Shown here: one piece after another, positions 46,246 to 55,486 of the stretch | How positions within the stretch are numbered: position 1 is the stretch's first letter | Layout: each line of letters begins with the position of its first letter | From: Sediminicoccus sp. KRV36 | Lineage (GTDB): Bacteria > Pseudomonadota > Alphaproteobacteria > Acetobacterales > Acetobacteraceae | Length of the DNA: 64,000 nt | Direction of reading: 5' to 3' | Assembly (NCBI RefSeq): GCF_023243115.1 | Contig: NZ_CP085081.1 | Span: 3,348,001-3,412,000, forward strand | Notes under the pieces: model-generated | Databases searched by the model: none | What the model was told of the DNA's origin: nothing | Seen by the model: the letters and a program-made list of their open reading frames with translations, nothing else | Translations under genes and position numbers: made by a program

Positions 46246-47220
46246 ATGCAGCGCCGCCGAGGCTTTTGCCGCGACCTTGCCGTGATGCTTGCGCTGCCAA
46301 TCGCGGCGCGCGCCCAACCCGCATGGGCGCCGGATCGCCCGATCCGGCTGCTGGTCGGCTTCGCGCCGGGCGGCAGCACCGATATCACTGCGCGCATCGT
46401 GGCCCAGGGCATCAGCGGTGGCCTCGGCCAATCCGTGCTGGTGGAAAACCGCACGGGCGCGGCCGGCAACCTCGCGAATGAGCATGTCGCGCGCAGCACG
46501 CCCGATGGCTACAGCCTGGTCATGGGCTCCATGGGCACGCATGCGACGAACCAGGCGCTGTATCGCAGCCTCTCCTTCCATGTCGTGCGGGATTTCGCGC
46601 CCGTCTCACTCGTGGCGCTAAGCGCCTGCCTGCTGGTGGTGCGGGCCGATCTGCCGGTGCAGAGCGTGGCTGAACTGATCGCCCGCGCGAAGTCCGCACC
46701 GGGCAGCCTGAATTGCGGCATCGCCGGTGCTGGCTCCTCGCAGCATTTTGCGGCCGCCCTGTTCGAGCACCAGGCCGGCATCCGCTTCACCCAGGTGGCC
46801 TATCGCGGTGGTGCACCGGCCATGGCGGACCTCGTCTCCGGCCGGCTGGATGTGATGTTCACGCCGGTGGTGGAGGCTGTCGAGCAGGTGCGCTCGGGGC
46901 AGGTGCGCGCGCTCGGCATCACGCGGCAGGGGCGCTCGGCCCAATTGCCGGAGGTGCCGGCGGTGGGCGAGGCGCTGCCAGGCTATGTGTTCAACTCCTG
47001 GCTCGGCGTCTTCGCGCCCGCCGGGACGCCGGCGCCGGTGGTGCTGCGCCTCTCGCGCGAGATCAGCACGGCGCTGGCCACCCCCGCCGTGCGCGGGCGG
47101 ATGGAGCAGCTCGGCTATGAAGTGGTGGGCAGCACGCCGGAGGAATTCGCCGCCTTCCAGGCCGCGGAATTGCCGCGCGTGACGGAACTGGTGCGCATTT
47201 CAGGCGCCAGCGTCGAGTAG
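46246..47220 (+). CDS. Bug/TctC family substrate-binding protein
   Basis: A 324-aa binding protein. It has a signal peptide (DLAVMLALPIAARAQ), then IRLLVGFAPGGSTDITARIV, VENRTGAAGNLANEHVA and [20 protein letters not shown] 46246 follows GGAGG. It starts 88 bp after tamB and is followed, 65 bp on, by an M20 amidohydrolase gene in the same direction. The two probably act on the same compound. Ligand unknown. Confidence 0.93.
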   Translation: MQRRRGFCRDLAVMLALPIAARAQPAWAPDRPIRLLVGFAPGGSTDITARIVAQGISGGLGQSVLVENRTGAAGNLANEHVARSTPDGYSLVMGSMGTHATNQALYRSLSFHVVRDFAPVSLVALSACLLVVRADLPVQSVAELIARAKSAPGSLNCGIAGAGSSQHFAAALFEHQAGIRFTQVAYRGGAPAMADLVSGRLDVMFTPVVEAVEQVRSGQVRALGITRQGRSAQLPEVPAVGEALPGYVFNSWLGVFAPAGTPAPVVLRLSREISTALATPAVRGRMEQLGYEVVGSTPEEFAAFQAAELPRVTELVRISGASVE

Positions 47221-47285
47221 CGGGGGCGCTTGCATCGGGCGTGGTAAGGGCCAAGGCTGCGCGGTCACCGATTGACGGAACACCG

Positions 47286-48548
47286 ATGCAGCCCGCCCCC
47301 ATGACCCTCGCTGCCCAACTCTTTGACGCGCTGCGCGAGGCCTCGCTCGATCCGCCCGGCGTCTCGCGCGCCAGTTATGGCGCGGGCGAGCGGGCGGCGC
47401 ATGCGATCATCCGCGCCGCGGCCGAACAACTGGGCCTGCAATGCCGCGTGGACCCGGTGGGCACGCTGTTCATGACGCTGCCCGGGGCGGATCGCAGCCT
47501 CTCACCGGTGATGATCGGCTCGCATCTGGATGCGGTGACGCATGGCGGGAATTTCGATGGCGCGGCGGGCGTGGTCATGGGCCTCGCCCTGGTCGCGCAG
47601 TTACAGGCGGAGCGGCGCGTCCTGCCGCGCGACCTCACCATCCTGGGGATCCGGGCGGAGGAAATGTGCTGGTTTCCGGTGAATTACATCGGCAGCCGCG
47701 CCGCCTTCGGCCTGCTGCCGCCGGGCGTGCCGGACAGCGCCCGCCGCTCCGACAGCGGCAAGACGCTGGCCGAGCATATGCTGGAGGAGGGCTTCGATCC
47801 CGACTTCATCCGCCAGGGCAAATCCTCGCTCGATCCCGCGCGTATCCACGCCTTCATCGAGCCGCATATCGAGCAGGGGCCGGTGCTGGTGGGGGCTGGC
47901 CTGCCTTGCGCCATCGTCACCGGGATTCGCGGCATCCTGCGCCACCCGATCTGCCGGGCGCATGGCGCCTGGAACCATGCGGGCGCCGTGCCGCGTGGCT
48001 TCCGGCAGGATGCCGTGCTCGCCACCGCGCAACTCGCCGCACGGCTGGACGCGCTCTGGGACCGCACCGAGGCGTCAGGCGGGGATCTGGTGCTGACCAT
48101 GGGCGAGTTCTGGACGCCCGCCGCCATGCATGCGCCCACCAAGGTGCCGGGCGAGGTGGCGTTCAGCCTGGATATCCGCAGCGAACAGGATGCGGTGCTG
48201 GATGCGGTCGTCTCGGTGATGCGCGACATGGCCGAGGAAGCGCTGACGCAACGCCGCGTCACGCTGGATTACGGCGAGGGGATGCGCGCCGCACCCGCGC
48301 TGATGCACCCCCGGCTGCGCGCGGCGCTGCGCGCGGGCGCCGCGCAGGCGGGCGTGCCCTGCATGGAGATGACCTCCGGTGCGGGGCATGATTGCGCGAG
48401 CTTCGTGCTGAAGGGCGTGCCCTCGGCGATGCTGTTCATCCGCAACGCCAATGGCAGTCACAACCCGGATGAGGCGATGGCCCTGGAGGATTTCGGCGCC
48501 GCACTTCGGGTGCTGGTTGGGGCGATCGAGGCCATCGCGGCGAACTGA
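47286..48548 (+). CDS. M20-family Zn-dependent hydrolase (N-carbamoyl-L-amino acid hydrolase / allantoate amidohydrolase-like)
   Basis: A 420-aa enzyme. The bimetal site is visible as IGSHLDAVTHGGNFDGAAG (His and Asp ligands), IRAEEMCWF (catalytic and metal Glu), FIEPHIEQGPVL (family-specific His/Glu), SGAGHDCASF and a closing NGSHNPDE. These fit the HyuC/AllC/beta-ureidopropionase branch, which removes carbamoyl or ureido groups. ATG 47286 follows ACGGAAC; earlier in-frame starts lack a site. It pairs with the preceding Bug gene and faces an amidase gene across a strong terminator. The exact ureido substrate is not determinable. Confidence 0.92.
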   Translation: MQPAPMTLAAQLFDALREASLDPPGVSRASYGAGERAAHAIIRAAAEQLGLQCRVDPVGTLFMTLPGADRSLSPVMIGSHLDAVTHGGNFDGAAGVVMGLALVAQLQAERRVLPRDLTILGIRAEEMCWFPVNYIGSRAAFGLLPPGVPDSARRSDSGKTLAEHMLEEGFDPDFIRQGKSSLDPARIHAFIEPHIEQGPVLVGAGLPCAIVTGIRGILRHPICRAHGAWNHAGAVPRGFRQDAVLATAQLAARLDALWDRTEASGGDLVLTMGEFWTPAAMHAPTKVPGEVAFSLDIRSEQDAVLDAVVSVMRDMAEEALTQRRVTLDYGEGMRAAPALMHPRLRAALRAGAAQAGVPCMEMTSGAGHDCASFVLKGVPSAMLFIRNANGSHNPDEAMALEDFGAALRVLVGAIEAIAAN

Positions 48549-48556
48549 AAAGAGCA

Positions 48557-48631
48557 TCCGGCGGCTGGGGCCGGGGCCCCAGACCCATTGCATTGACTAG
48601 GGTCTGGGGCCTCTCGGCCCCAGCCGCCGGA
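48557..48631. terminator. Bidirectional intrinsic terminator
   Basis: The outer arms 48557-48572 and 48616-48631 are a perfect 16-bp inverted repeat (TCCGGCGGCTGGGGCC and its complement). The inner arms GGCCCCAGACCC (48575-48586) and GGGTCTGGGGCC (48600-48611) add 12 bp, with a 13-nt loop. T runs flank it on both sides (ATTTTTCTT on the plus strand; CTCTTTTC reading leftward). It separates two convergent genes. Confidence 0.85.
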
Positions 48632-48644
48632 GGCCTCATTTTTC

Positions 48645-50090
48645 TTACTTCTCGTAAGGCGGCACCACACCAGGCCGCGGATCAATCGGCAATTTCCGGT
48701 CCAGTCCAGTGGAGCGTTCGAACAGCGCGGCCACCTGCAACGCCACGTCATCGCGGCGCGAGGGGGCGGCGATCTGCAAGCCCACCGGCCGGCCATATTG
48801 GTCAAAGCCGCAGGGCACGGCGACAGCGGGGGAACCCGCCATGGTCATCGCCGCGTTGAGCATGGACCCGGCCATGTAGTTGGTAAGCTTCACGCCGGCG
48901 ATGCTTTCGGGATTGCGCAGCATCACATCAAAGGCGGGCGTGCCGGCACTGGGCGTGACGAAGACGTCATAGCGCGCGAACAGCCCCACCATGCGGCGGT
49001 AGAAGGCCGCGCGCTCGCGATCCGCCCAGCCGATGCGGCTCGGTGTCGCATCCAGGCCGCGCTGGGTGTTCCAGATGATGTCGGGCTTCAGCAGGTCGCG
49101 ATGGGTCTGCATCTGGATCTCGCGATCCACCACGAAATTCTGGCTGCGCAGCACGAGGAAGGCCTCGGTCAGCTCGCCGAGATCGGGCGCGAACTCCTCG
49201 ACGATGCAGCCCATCGCCTCGAAGTGCTTCATCGCTTCGGTACAGATGGCGCGGGTTTCACGGTCGATCGGCAGCGCGCCACTATAGTCCATGGTGAAGG
49301 CGACACGGCGCGGCGGGCGCGCCTCGGCCACCGCAGCGGCGTAGCTCTGCGCAGGCGCGTCGTAGGTCAGCGGGTCACTGGGGCACCAGCCGGCCATGGT
49401 ATCGAGAAACAGCGCCAAATCCGGAATGTTGCGCGCCATCGGGCCCTGCACCGAGAGCGGCGCGAAAAGGTTATTCACCGTGCCGCGCGTGACCCGCCCG
49501 GGCGAGGGGCGGATGCCCACCACGCTGCAATAGGTGCCAGGCCGGCGCAGGCTGCCGCCGTGATCCGTGCCCTGCGCCAGCCAGACCTCGCCCGCGGCCA
49601 GCGAAACCGCCCCGCCACCGGTGCTGCCCCCGCAGGTGAGCGAGGTGTTCCACGGGTTGCGCGTGCGGCCAAAAACCTCATTGAAGGTGGAGCCGCCCGC
49701 GCCGAATTCAGGCGTGTTGGACTTGCCGATGACGATGCCGCCCCGCGCCTCGATCCGCTGCACCACGGGGTGCGAGGCCAGGGGCACATGGTCCTGGAAA
49801 ATCGGCGAGCCATAGGTGGTGCGCACGCCGGCCACATCGGTCAGGTCCTTGATGCTGACGGGCAGGCCACCCAGCCAGCCGGGCTGCCCCTCCATCTCAC
49901 GCCCCTCACCCGCCATCAGGCGCCGCGCATGGTCCCGCGCGCGGTCCAGGCAGAGGGTGGGCAAGGCATTGAGTGCAGGCTCGACCTCGGCGATGCGCGC
50001 CGCCGCAGCCTCCACCAGTTCGAGCGGCGAGACCTCGCGACGGGCGAGCCTGGATACGGCCTCGCAGGCGGTCAGCTGGAACAATTCCAT
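48645..50090 (-). CDS. Amidase (amidase signature family)
   Basis: A 481-aa amidase. The Ser-cisSer-Lys triad is visible: the lysine in LPVSIKDLTDVAG, the cis-serine region in TCGGSTGGGAVSLAAG (family consensus GGSSGGSAAA) and the nucleophile serine in GTDHGGSLRRPGTY. The family hydrolyses amides including aryl, fatty and carbamoyl compounds. It starts 10 bp after the Bug gene stop and is presumably co-transcribed with it; the Bug protein may bring its substrate. The Thr and Gly in the Gly/Ser motif are unusual but leave the triad intact. Confidence 0.93.
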   Translation of the reverse strand: MELFQLTACEAVSRLARREVSPLELVEAAAARIAEVEPALNALPTLCLDRARDHARRLMAGEGREMEGQPGWLGGLPVSIKDLTDVAGVRTTYGSPIFQDHVPLASHPVVQRIEARGGIVIGKSNTPEFGAGGSTFNEVFGRTRNPWNTSLTCGGSTGGGAVSLAAGEVWLAQGTDHGGSLRRPGTYCSVVGIRPSPGRVTRGTVNNLFAPLSVQGPMARNIPDLALFLDTMAGWCPSDPLTYDAPAQSYAAAVAEARPPRRVAFTMDYSGALPIDRETRAICTEAMKHFEAMGCIVEEFAPDLGELTEAFLVLRSQNFVVDREIQMQTHRDLLKPDIIWNTQRGLDATPSRIGWADRERAAFYRRMVGLFARYDVFVTPSAGTPAFDVMLRNPESIAGVKLTNYMAGSMLNAAMTMAGSPAVAVPCGFDQYGRPVGLQIAAPSRRDDVALQVAALFERSTGLDRKLPIDPRPGVVPPYEK

Positions 50091-50100
50091 CGGAGATCCC

Positions 50101-51069
50101 TCAGTCCAGGCGAATGCCGGCGCGTGGCACGAAGTCCCGGAAACGCGCCAGATCGGCGTGCAGGCGGGTGGCGAATTCCGCGGGCGTGGTGATCAACGGC
50201 ACCGCCCCCATGGCGAGCAGCCGGTCACGGATCTCGGGCGCCTGGAGGGTTGTGTTCAGTTCCGCATTGAGCCGCGCAACGATGGTGGGCGGCGTACCAC
50301 CAGGCGCCATCAGGCCGATCCAGGCCGCCATTTCCACGCCCGGAATGCCAAGTTCGGTGAAGGTGGGCACCTGCGGCAATTGCGGGATGCGGCTCTCCGT
50401 CGCCGTGGCCAGGGCCAGCAACGTGCCACCCTGGATCTGGCCCATCGCGTTGGGGAGATTGTCCAGCATCAGGTCAATATGCCCCGCCAGCAGGTCTGTC
50501 TGCGCCAGGGTGGCCCCTCGATAAGGCGCGTGCACCAGCCGCGTGCCGGTCGCCATGGCCAGCGCCTCGCTCACCATCTGGATGGAGGAGCCATTGCCGC
50601 TCGATCCATAGGTCAATCCGGCCGGCCGCGTGCGGGCCAGGGCCAGCAATTCGGCGGCGTTACGCGGGCCAAGGGCGGGGCGCACCACCAGGATATTGGG
50701 AAACACCGCCATCATCCCGATCGGCGCGAAATCCCGCTCCGGATCATAGGGAAAATTGGGCATCAGATGCGGCAGCACAGCATGCGAGGCCTGCGTCGCC
50801 ATCACCATCGTGTAGCCATCGGGCCGCGCCTTGGCGACCTGATCGGAGCCGATGACGCCCGTGGCCCCCGAGCGATTGTCATAGACGAAGGGCTGCCCCA
50901 GCCGTGCCGCCATATGGTCACCGATCAGGCGGGAGATATTGGTGGTGAAGCCAGGCGGGAATGGCACCACCCATCGCATCGGCTGGCTGGGAAAGCCGGT
51001 TGCCACCTGGGCGGCGGCACCATGCCCCGCGAGCAACGCCGGCAGGCAGAGAAGTCGACGGCGGCGCAT
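50101..51069 (-). CDS. Bug/TctC family substrate-binding protein
   Basis: A 322-aa binding protein. It has a signal peptide (RRRRLLCLPALLAGHGAAAQ), then [36 protein letters not shown] and LVHAPYRGATLAQTDLL. The signature loop reads PPGFTTNISR instead of the usual PGG-x-x-D, so the conserved aspartate is replaced by asparagine, which may change ligand type. It is the first gene of a two-gene operon with an amidase. It diverges from the Yip1-like gene across 137 bp. Confidence 0.93.
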   Translation of the reverse strand: MRRRRLLCLPALLAGHGAAAQVATGFPSQPMRWVVPFPPGFTTNISRLIGDHMAARLGQPFVYDNRSGATGVIGSDQVAKARPDGYTMVMATQASHAVLPHLMPNFPYDPERDFAPIGMMAVFPNILVVRPALGPRNAAELLALARTRPAGLTYGSSGNGSSIQMVSEALAMATGTRLVHAPYRGATLAQTDLLAGHIDLMLDNLPNAMGQIQGGTLLALATATESRIPQLPQVPTFTELGIPGVEMAAWIGLMAPGGTPPTIVARLNAELNTTLQAPEIRDRLLAMGAVPLITTPAEFATRLHADLARFRDFVPRAGIRLD

Positions 51070-51206
51070 GGGGCCCCTCCCACTCGTAAGCGGGCAGCAT
51101 GGCGCATCACCTGGCGAGGCGAAAGGTCACGCTTGCCCCGGCGCTGCACGCGCGCGCACTATTCACGGGCGTCCGCCCAAGGGCGCGCTGCGGAAGGATG
51201 GAAGTG

Positions 51207-51755
51207 ATGGATATTGTCGCGCGCGCCAAGGGCTTGCTCATGGACCCCATGCGGGAATGGGGCATCATCGCGGCCGAGCCAGCCGATGTCGCTGGCCTGT
51301 TCAAATCCTATGTGGTGCCGCTGGCGGCAATTCCCGCGGTGGCCGGGGTGATCGGCACCGCGCTGATGGGGTTCGGCGTCCTGGGCTTCGGCGGGCTGAT
51401 CGGCAGCGCCGTGGTGGGTTACCTGCTGGCGCTGGTGGGCATCTTCGTCCTGGCGAAGATCGTCGAACTGCTGGCCCCGCGCTTTGGCGGCCCGGCCGAT
51501 CCGGTTGCCGCCATCAAGCTCGCCGCCTATGCGCCCACCGCGTCCTGGGTGGGCGGCGCCTTCATGATCATTCCCTGGATCGGCTGGATTCCGGCGCTGG
51601 CAGGTGGCCTTTACAGCCTGTTCCTCTTCTACGTCGGCACGCCGACGGTGATGCGCATCCCGAAGGATCGCGTGATGGGCTTCGCCCTCTCGGTCGTGCT
51701 GGTGGCCGTGCTGGTGAATATCCTGATCGGCGCCATCATCAGCATCCTGTTCTGA
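51207..51755 (+). CDS. Yip1-family / DUF1282-like integral membrane protein
   Basis: A 182-aa membrane protein with about five hydrophobic segments (VVPLAAIPAVAGVIGTALMG, VGYLLALVGIFVLAKIVELL, WVGGAFMIIPWIGWIPALAG and two more). The N terminus, IVARAKGLLMDPMREWGIIAAE, matches the start of bacterial Yip1/DUF1282 proteins, where a W-x-x-I-x-x-E segment precedes the membrane part. ATG 51207 lies nine bases after GGAAGG; ATG 51198 is also possible. The role is unknown; relatives are general envelope proteins. It is convergent with the SLC13 operon across a stem-loop. Confidence 0.85.
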   Translation: MDIVARAKGLLMDPMREWGIIAAEPADVAGLFKSYVVPLAAIPAVAGVIGTALMGFGVLGFGGLIGSAVVGYLLALVGIFVLAKIVELLAPRFGGPADPVAAIKLAAYAPTASWVGGAFMIIPWIGWIPALAGGLYSLFLFYVGTPTVMRIPKDRVMGFALSVVLVAVLVNILIGAIISILF

Positions 51756-51760
51756 GGCCT

Positions 51761-51810
51761 GGCCAGGGGGATGATCATCGCCCTTGGCCATTCCGGCCAG
51801 GGGCGATGAT
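51761..51810. terminator. Stem-loop with alternative pairing between convergent genes
   Basis: ATCATCGCCCTTGGCC (51774-51789) pairs with GGCCAGGGGCGATGAT (51795-51810): 16 positions, one a G-U wobble, with the 5-nt loop ATTCC. An upstream arm, GGCCAGGGGGATGAT (51761-51775), is a near copy of the right arm and could pair with the middle arm instead. It lies between convergent stops at 51755 and 51817. There is no long T run. Confidence 0.65.
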
Positions 51811-51816
51811 GCGCCA

Positions 51817-53631
51817 TCAGAAGCGCCAGATCAGCGGCACCAGGAACACCGAGACGACGAAGAACCAGATCATCAGCGGCAGACCGAGCTTCCAGTAATC
51901 GCCAAAGGCATAGCCGCCCGGCCCCATCACCATCAGGTTGGTGGGGGTGGCGATGGGTGTCAGGAAAGCGGCGGCCGCGGCCACGCCCACGCTCATCAGC
52001 ACCGGCAGCGGCGAAACTCCCATGCCGGTCGCGGCCGCGACGCTGATCGGGATGACGATCAGCGCCGTCGCGGTATTGCTGATGAGCTGGCCGAGGATGG
52101 CCGTCAGCAGGAACAGCCCGGCCAGCAGCGCGTAGGGGCCGGCATCGCCGACGACCGCCACCAGCCCTTCGGCCATCAGCCGCGCCGCACCGCTCTGCTC
52201 CATGGCAGCGGAAAGCGGCATCATCGCCCCCACCAGGATGACCGTCGTCCAATCCACCGCGCGATAGGATTGCTCCACCGTGAGCACGCCGCTGAGGATC
52301 AGCGCGAAGCCGGCGAGCAGCCCGGCCACGGCGGCGGGCACCAGGCCCGTCGCCAGCAGGAACACCATGGCACCCAGGATGATCAGCGCCTGCTTTGCCC
52401 CCTGGCCGAGTGGCACCGCCTGGCGGCGCACCACCTCGGGCGAATTCACGACCAGCACCTCGGGGTCCGTCAGGTGGAGATCCAGTGCCTTCCAGGTGCC
52501 CTGCAACAGCAGGGTATCGCCCGCCTCCAGGATGGTTTCCTGTGGGCCGGTATCGCTGCCCCCGCGCTGCACCGCGATGACGATCAGGTCGCCGCTCTGG
52601 GTGATCATGCCCGGGAAGGCGCGCAGGCCGATCATCGCGGAGCGCGGCGGGATCATCACCTCGGCCAGGCCGGATTGCCGGTTGAACAGCGTCTCCTCCA
52701 CGTCGCCCGCGGCATCTTCCTGGCGGAAGGCGAGATGCATGTCCGCTGCCAGGCGCGCGGCCGCATCGGCATCACCCCGCAGCAGCATGTGATCGCCCTC
52801 CAGCAGCACGGCGCGTTGCAGGGGGGCGCCAGTCTCGCCCTGCTGCAGCGCCATGAGGCGAAGGCCCGGATAGGCCGAGAGGTCCACGGCCTCGGCCCGC
52901 TCCCCCGCATAGGGGGAAGTGCGGCGGATCCGCAGGCGGAAGGTATCCGCCGTCAGGCCGTATTGCTCGACCAGCGTGCGCGCGTGCTGGCTGAAATCCG
53001 CCGGCATGGAGGGGCCGCCGCGCGTCGGCAGCAGGAATTGGCCGAACAGGATGATGATCGCCATGGTGCCCAGAAGCAGCGGCACGCCGACCAGCGTGAA
53101 CTCGAAAAACCCGAAGCGGCCGAGCCCCGCTTCCAGCGCGGCATTGGAGACAAGGACGTTCACCGGCGTGCCCGTCAGCGCCAGCAGGGAACCCGCATGC
53201 GCCGAAAACACCAGCGGCATCAGGAGCTGGGAAGGGGCGCGCTTCAGCCGCACCGCCATCACGACCACCACCGGGAGCAGGGCCGCGACCGCGCCATTCA
53301 CGCTGATCAGCGCGGTCAGGAAGGCAACGAGAAGGGAGGTGAGTGCGAGCAGGCGCGCGCGGCTCTCCGCCCCCGCCCGGGCGATGAGCTGCTGCCCGGC
53401 CCAGGCGGTGACACCCGTGCGCTCCAGCGCGGCGCTCACCAGGAACAGCGAGGCGATGAACAGCACCGCCGGATCGCCATAGCCGGCCAGCGCCTCGTTC
53501 AGGGTCAGCACGCCCGTCGCCCAAAGCGAGAGCCCCGTGCCCATGGCCACCAGCACCACCGGCAGCCGGTTCCAGACGAAGAGCACGATCGTCACGGAGA
53601 TGATCGCGGCGATGATCCAGATGTCGCTCAT
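51817..53631 (-). CDS. SLC13/DASS-type permease with RCK_C (TrkA-C) domains
   Basis: A 604-aa carrier with N- and C-terminal blocks of membrane helices around a cytoplasmic insert (about residues 205-390) that reads as two RCK_C/TrkA-C domains (LRLMALQQGETG, AFPGMITQSGDLIVIAVQ, LEAGDTLLLQGTW). The second half keeps the SNT-type substrate/sodium motif (LISNTATALIVIP) and TPTNLMVMGPGGY. The first half has TGTPVNVLVSNAA. Family members move sulfate, dicarboxylates or other anions with sodium. The start at 53631 follows AAGGAGA. It is the last gene of a five-gene operon with two more carriers of this type upstream. Confidence 0.93.
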   Translation of the reverse strand: MSDIWIIAAIISVTIVLFVWNRLPVVLVAMGTGLSLWATGVLTLNEALAGYGDPAVLFIASLFLVSAALERTGVTAWAGQQLIARAGAESRARLLALTSLLVAFLTALISVNGAVAALLPVVVVMAVRLKRAPSQLLMPLVFSAHAGSLLALTGTPVNVLVSNAALEAGLGRFGFFEFTLVGVPLLLGTMAIIILFGQFLLPTRGGPSMPADFSQHARTLVEQYGLTADTFRLRIRRTSPYAGERAEAVDLSAYPGLRLMALQQGETGAPLQRAVLLEGDHMLLRGDADAAARLAADMHLAFRQEDAAGDVEETLFNRQSGLAEVMIPPRSAMIGLRAFPGMITQSGDLIVIAVQRGGSDTGPQETILEAGDTLLLQGTWKALDLHLTDPEVLVVNSPEVVRRQAVPLGQGAKQALIILGAMVFLLATGLVPAAVAGLLAGFALILSGVLTVEQSYRAVDWTTVILVGAMMPLSAAMEQSGAARLMAEGLVAVVGDAGPYALLAGLFLLTAILGQLISNTATALIVIPISVAAATGMGVSPLPVLMSVGVAAAAAFLTPIATPTNLMVMGPGGYAFGDYWKLGLPLMIWFFVVSVFLVPLIWRF

Positions 53632-53656
53632 GGCGCGCGGTCTCCTTGGAGGGGGG

Positions 53657-55486
53657 TCACAGCGGCAGCAGCCATGGCACAAGCACCAGGGTTGCCGCCA
53701 TCACGATCAGCGTGAAGGGCACGCCGACCTTGACGAAATCACCAAAGCCATAGCCGCCCGGCCCGACCACCAGCGTATTCACCGGCGAGGAAATCGGCGT
53801 CATGAAGGCTGCCGAGGCGGCGATGGCGATGGTCATGGCAAAGGGATAGGGCGAAGCGCCAAGATCCTTCGCCACGGCGATGGCGACCGGCGCCATCAGC
53901 ACCGCCGTCGCCGTATTGGAGATGAACAGCCCCAGCATGGAGGTGATGACGAAGAGCAGGCCCAGAATGACGTGCGGCGCGGCCTGCCCGGCCAGCGCCG
54001 TCACCGCATCGGCCGCCAGATCCACGCCGCCCGTGCGTTGCAGCGCGAGCGAGAAGGGCAGCATGCCGACGATGAGCACCAGGCTCTTCCAGCTGATGGA
54101 GGCATAGGCGCTGTTGAAATCCACGCAGCGCAGCAGCCCCATCAGCAAGCAGCCGATCAGCACGGCATGGGCATTCGGGACAATGCCACTCACCATCATG
54201 CCCACGGTCAGGGCCAGCACGGCCACCGCCTGGGGAGCGAGATTGGCGGCCGGCAGAACCTCCTTCAGCTCCACCGGAAGATTGAGCACGACGAGGTCCG
54301 CGAATTCGCCCTGAAGCTTGCGGATATCGGACCAGAAGCCGGTCAGCAGCAGCGTATCGCCAACCCGCAGCACTTCATCCAGCAGGCCCTGGCCCATCAC
54401 CTTGCGGCCACGCCGCAGGCCCAGCACGGTGAGGCCCATTTCGCTGCGGATGCGGGCCTGCAACACGCTCTGGCCGATCAGCGCCGAATCGGCTGGCACA
54501 ATCACCTCCACCATGCCGATTTCCTGCGAGCGATCGGTGAAATAGCCGCCATCGCCGAGCGGCAGCCGCTCCAGCCGGTACTCCCGCTGGAGGTTTTCCA
54601 GCTCAACGCCCAGATGCAGGACATCGAGCAGCAGAATTTGCCCAGCGGCCAGCTGCGTGCGCGGATTGGGGCGGATCACTTCCGCGCCGAAGCGGCCGGG
54701 CAATTCAATGGCCAGCAGGTTCACGCCGAGGCTGCGCGCATGCACCTCCTCCACCCGCTTGCCGATGAGCGGCGAACCCAGCAGCACCTGAACGCGGTAG
54801 GCGCGCCCGGCGAGGCCATATTGCTCCACCCAATCCTTCAGATTGGGCTGGCGGCGCTCACCTGCCGCCGATGCATCTCCCTTTGGCAGGAGCCGCCGCG
54901 CAAAGAGCATGTAGCCAAGGCCAAGCAGCAGGAAAGCCAGGCCAAAGGGGGTGAAGCTGAAGAAGCCGAAGCCCGCGCTGCCCTGGCGGATCAGTTCGGC
55001 ATTCACCACGAGGTTGGGCGCCGTGGCCACCAGCGTCAGCATGCCCGACGTCAGCGCCGCCACACTCAGCGGCATCATCAGCTGGCTCGGCGCCGTGCCA
55101 TTATTCTGGCAGATGCGCAGCACGACGGGGATGAAGATGGCCACCACCGCGGTGCTGCTCATGAAGGCACCAAGCCCGGCCACGCTGACCATCAGCAGCA
55201 TCAGCAGCCGCGTCTCGCTGTCACCGGCCGTGGCGTAGAGCCAATCGCCCAGGCGGCGCGCCACGCCCGTCCGCACCAGGCCCTCGCCGATGACGAAAAG
55301 CCCGGCGATGAGGATGATGGTGGGGTCGGAAAACCCGGCCAGGGCCTCGTTGATCGTGATGACGCCGGTGAAGGGCATCAGGACGATCATCAGCAGCGCC
55401 ACGGCATCCATGCGGGGCCGGTTGGCGACGAACATGACGATCGCGGCCCCCAGCAGCAGCAGGACCAGAAGAAGCTCGGTGTTCAT
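53657..55486 (-). CDS. SLC13/DASS-type permease with RCK_C domains (divergent paralogue)
   Basis: A 609-aa carrier of the same architecture but the most divergent of the three: ALAGFSDPTIILIAGLFVIGEGL, FMSSTAVVAIFIPV and VATAPNLVVNAELI in the first half, two RCK_C-like domains around residues 215-390 (SLGVNLLAIELPG, LRVGDTLLLTGFWSD), and FISNTATAVLMAPVAI with PVNTLVVGPGGYGFGD in the second half. The second-half SNT motif is intact. Its ATG overlaps the upstream paralogue's stop by 4 nt, and its stop lies 25 bp before the next. Substrate unknown; intact motifs suggest an active anion carrier. Confidence 0.93.
   Translation of the reverse strand: MNTELLLVLLLLGAAIVMFVANRPRMDAVALLMIVLMPFTGVITINEALAGFSDPTIILIAGLFVIGEGLVRTGVARRLGDWLYATAGDSETRLLMLLMVSVAGLGAFMSSTAVVAIFIPVVLRICQNNGTAPSQLMMPLSVAALTSGMLTLVATAPNLVVNAELIRQGSAGFGFFSFTPFGLAFLLLGLGYMLFARRLLPKGDASAAGERRQPNLKDWVEQYGLAGRAYRVQVLLGSPLIGKRVEEVHARSLGVNLLAIELPGRFGAEVIRPNPRTQLAAGQILLLDVLHLGVELENLQREYRLERLPLGDGGYFTDRSQEIGMVEVIVPADSALIGQSVLQARIRSEMGLTVLGLRRGRKVMGQGLLDEVLRVGDTLLLTGFWSDIRKLQGEFADLVVLNLPVELKEVLPAANLAPQAVAVLALTVGMMVSGIVPNAHAVLIGCLLMGLLRCVDFNSAYASISWKSLVLIVGMLPFSLALQRTGGVDLAADAVTALAGQAAPHVILGLLFVITSMLGLFISNTATAVLMAPVAIAVAKDLGASPYPFAMTIAIAASAAFMTPISSPVNTLVVGPGGYGFGDFVKVGVPFTLIVMAATLVLVPWLLPL

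Noticed and set aside
48557..48631. Inverted repeat as transposon end or attachment site
   Set aside because: It sits exactly between convergent stops with T runs on both sides and no target duplication; a bidirectional terminator explains it.
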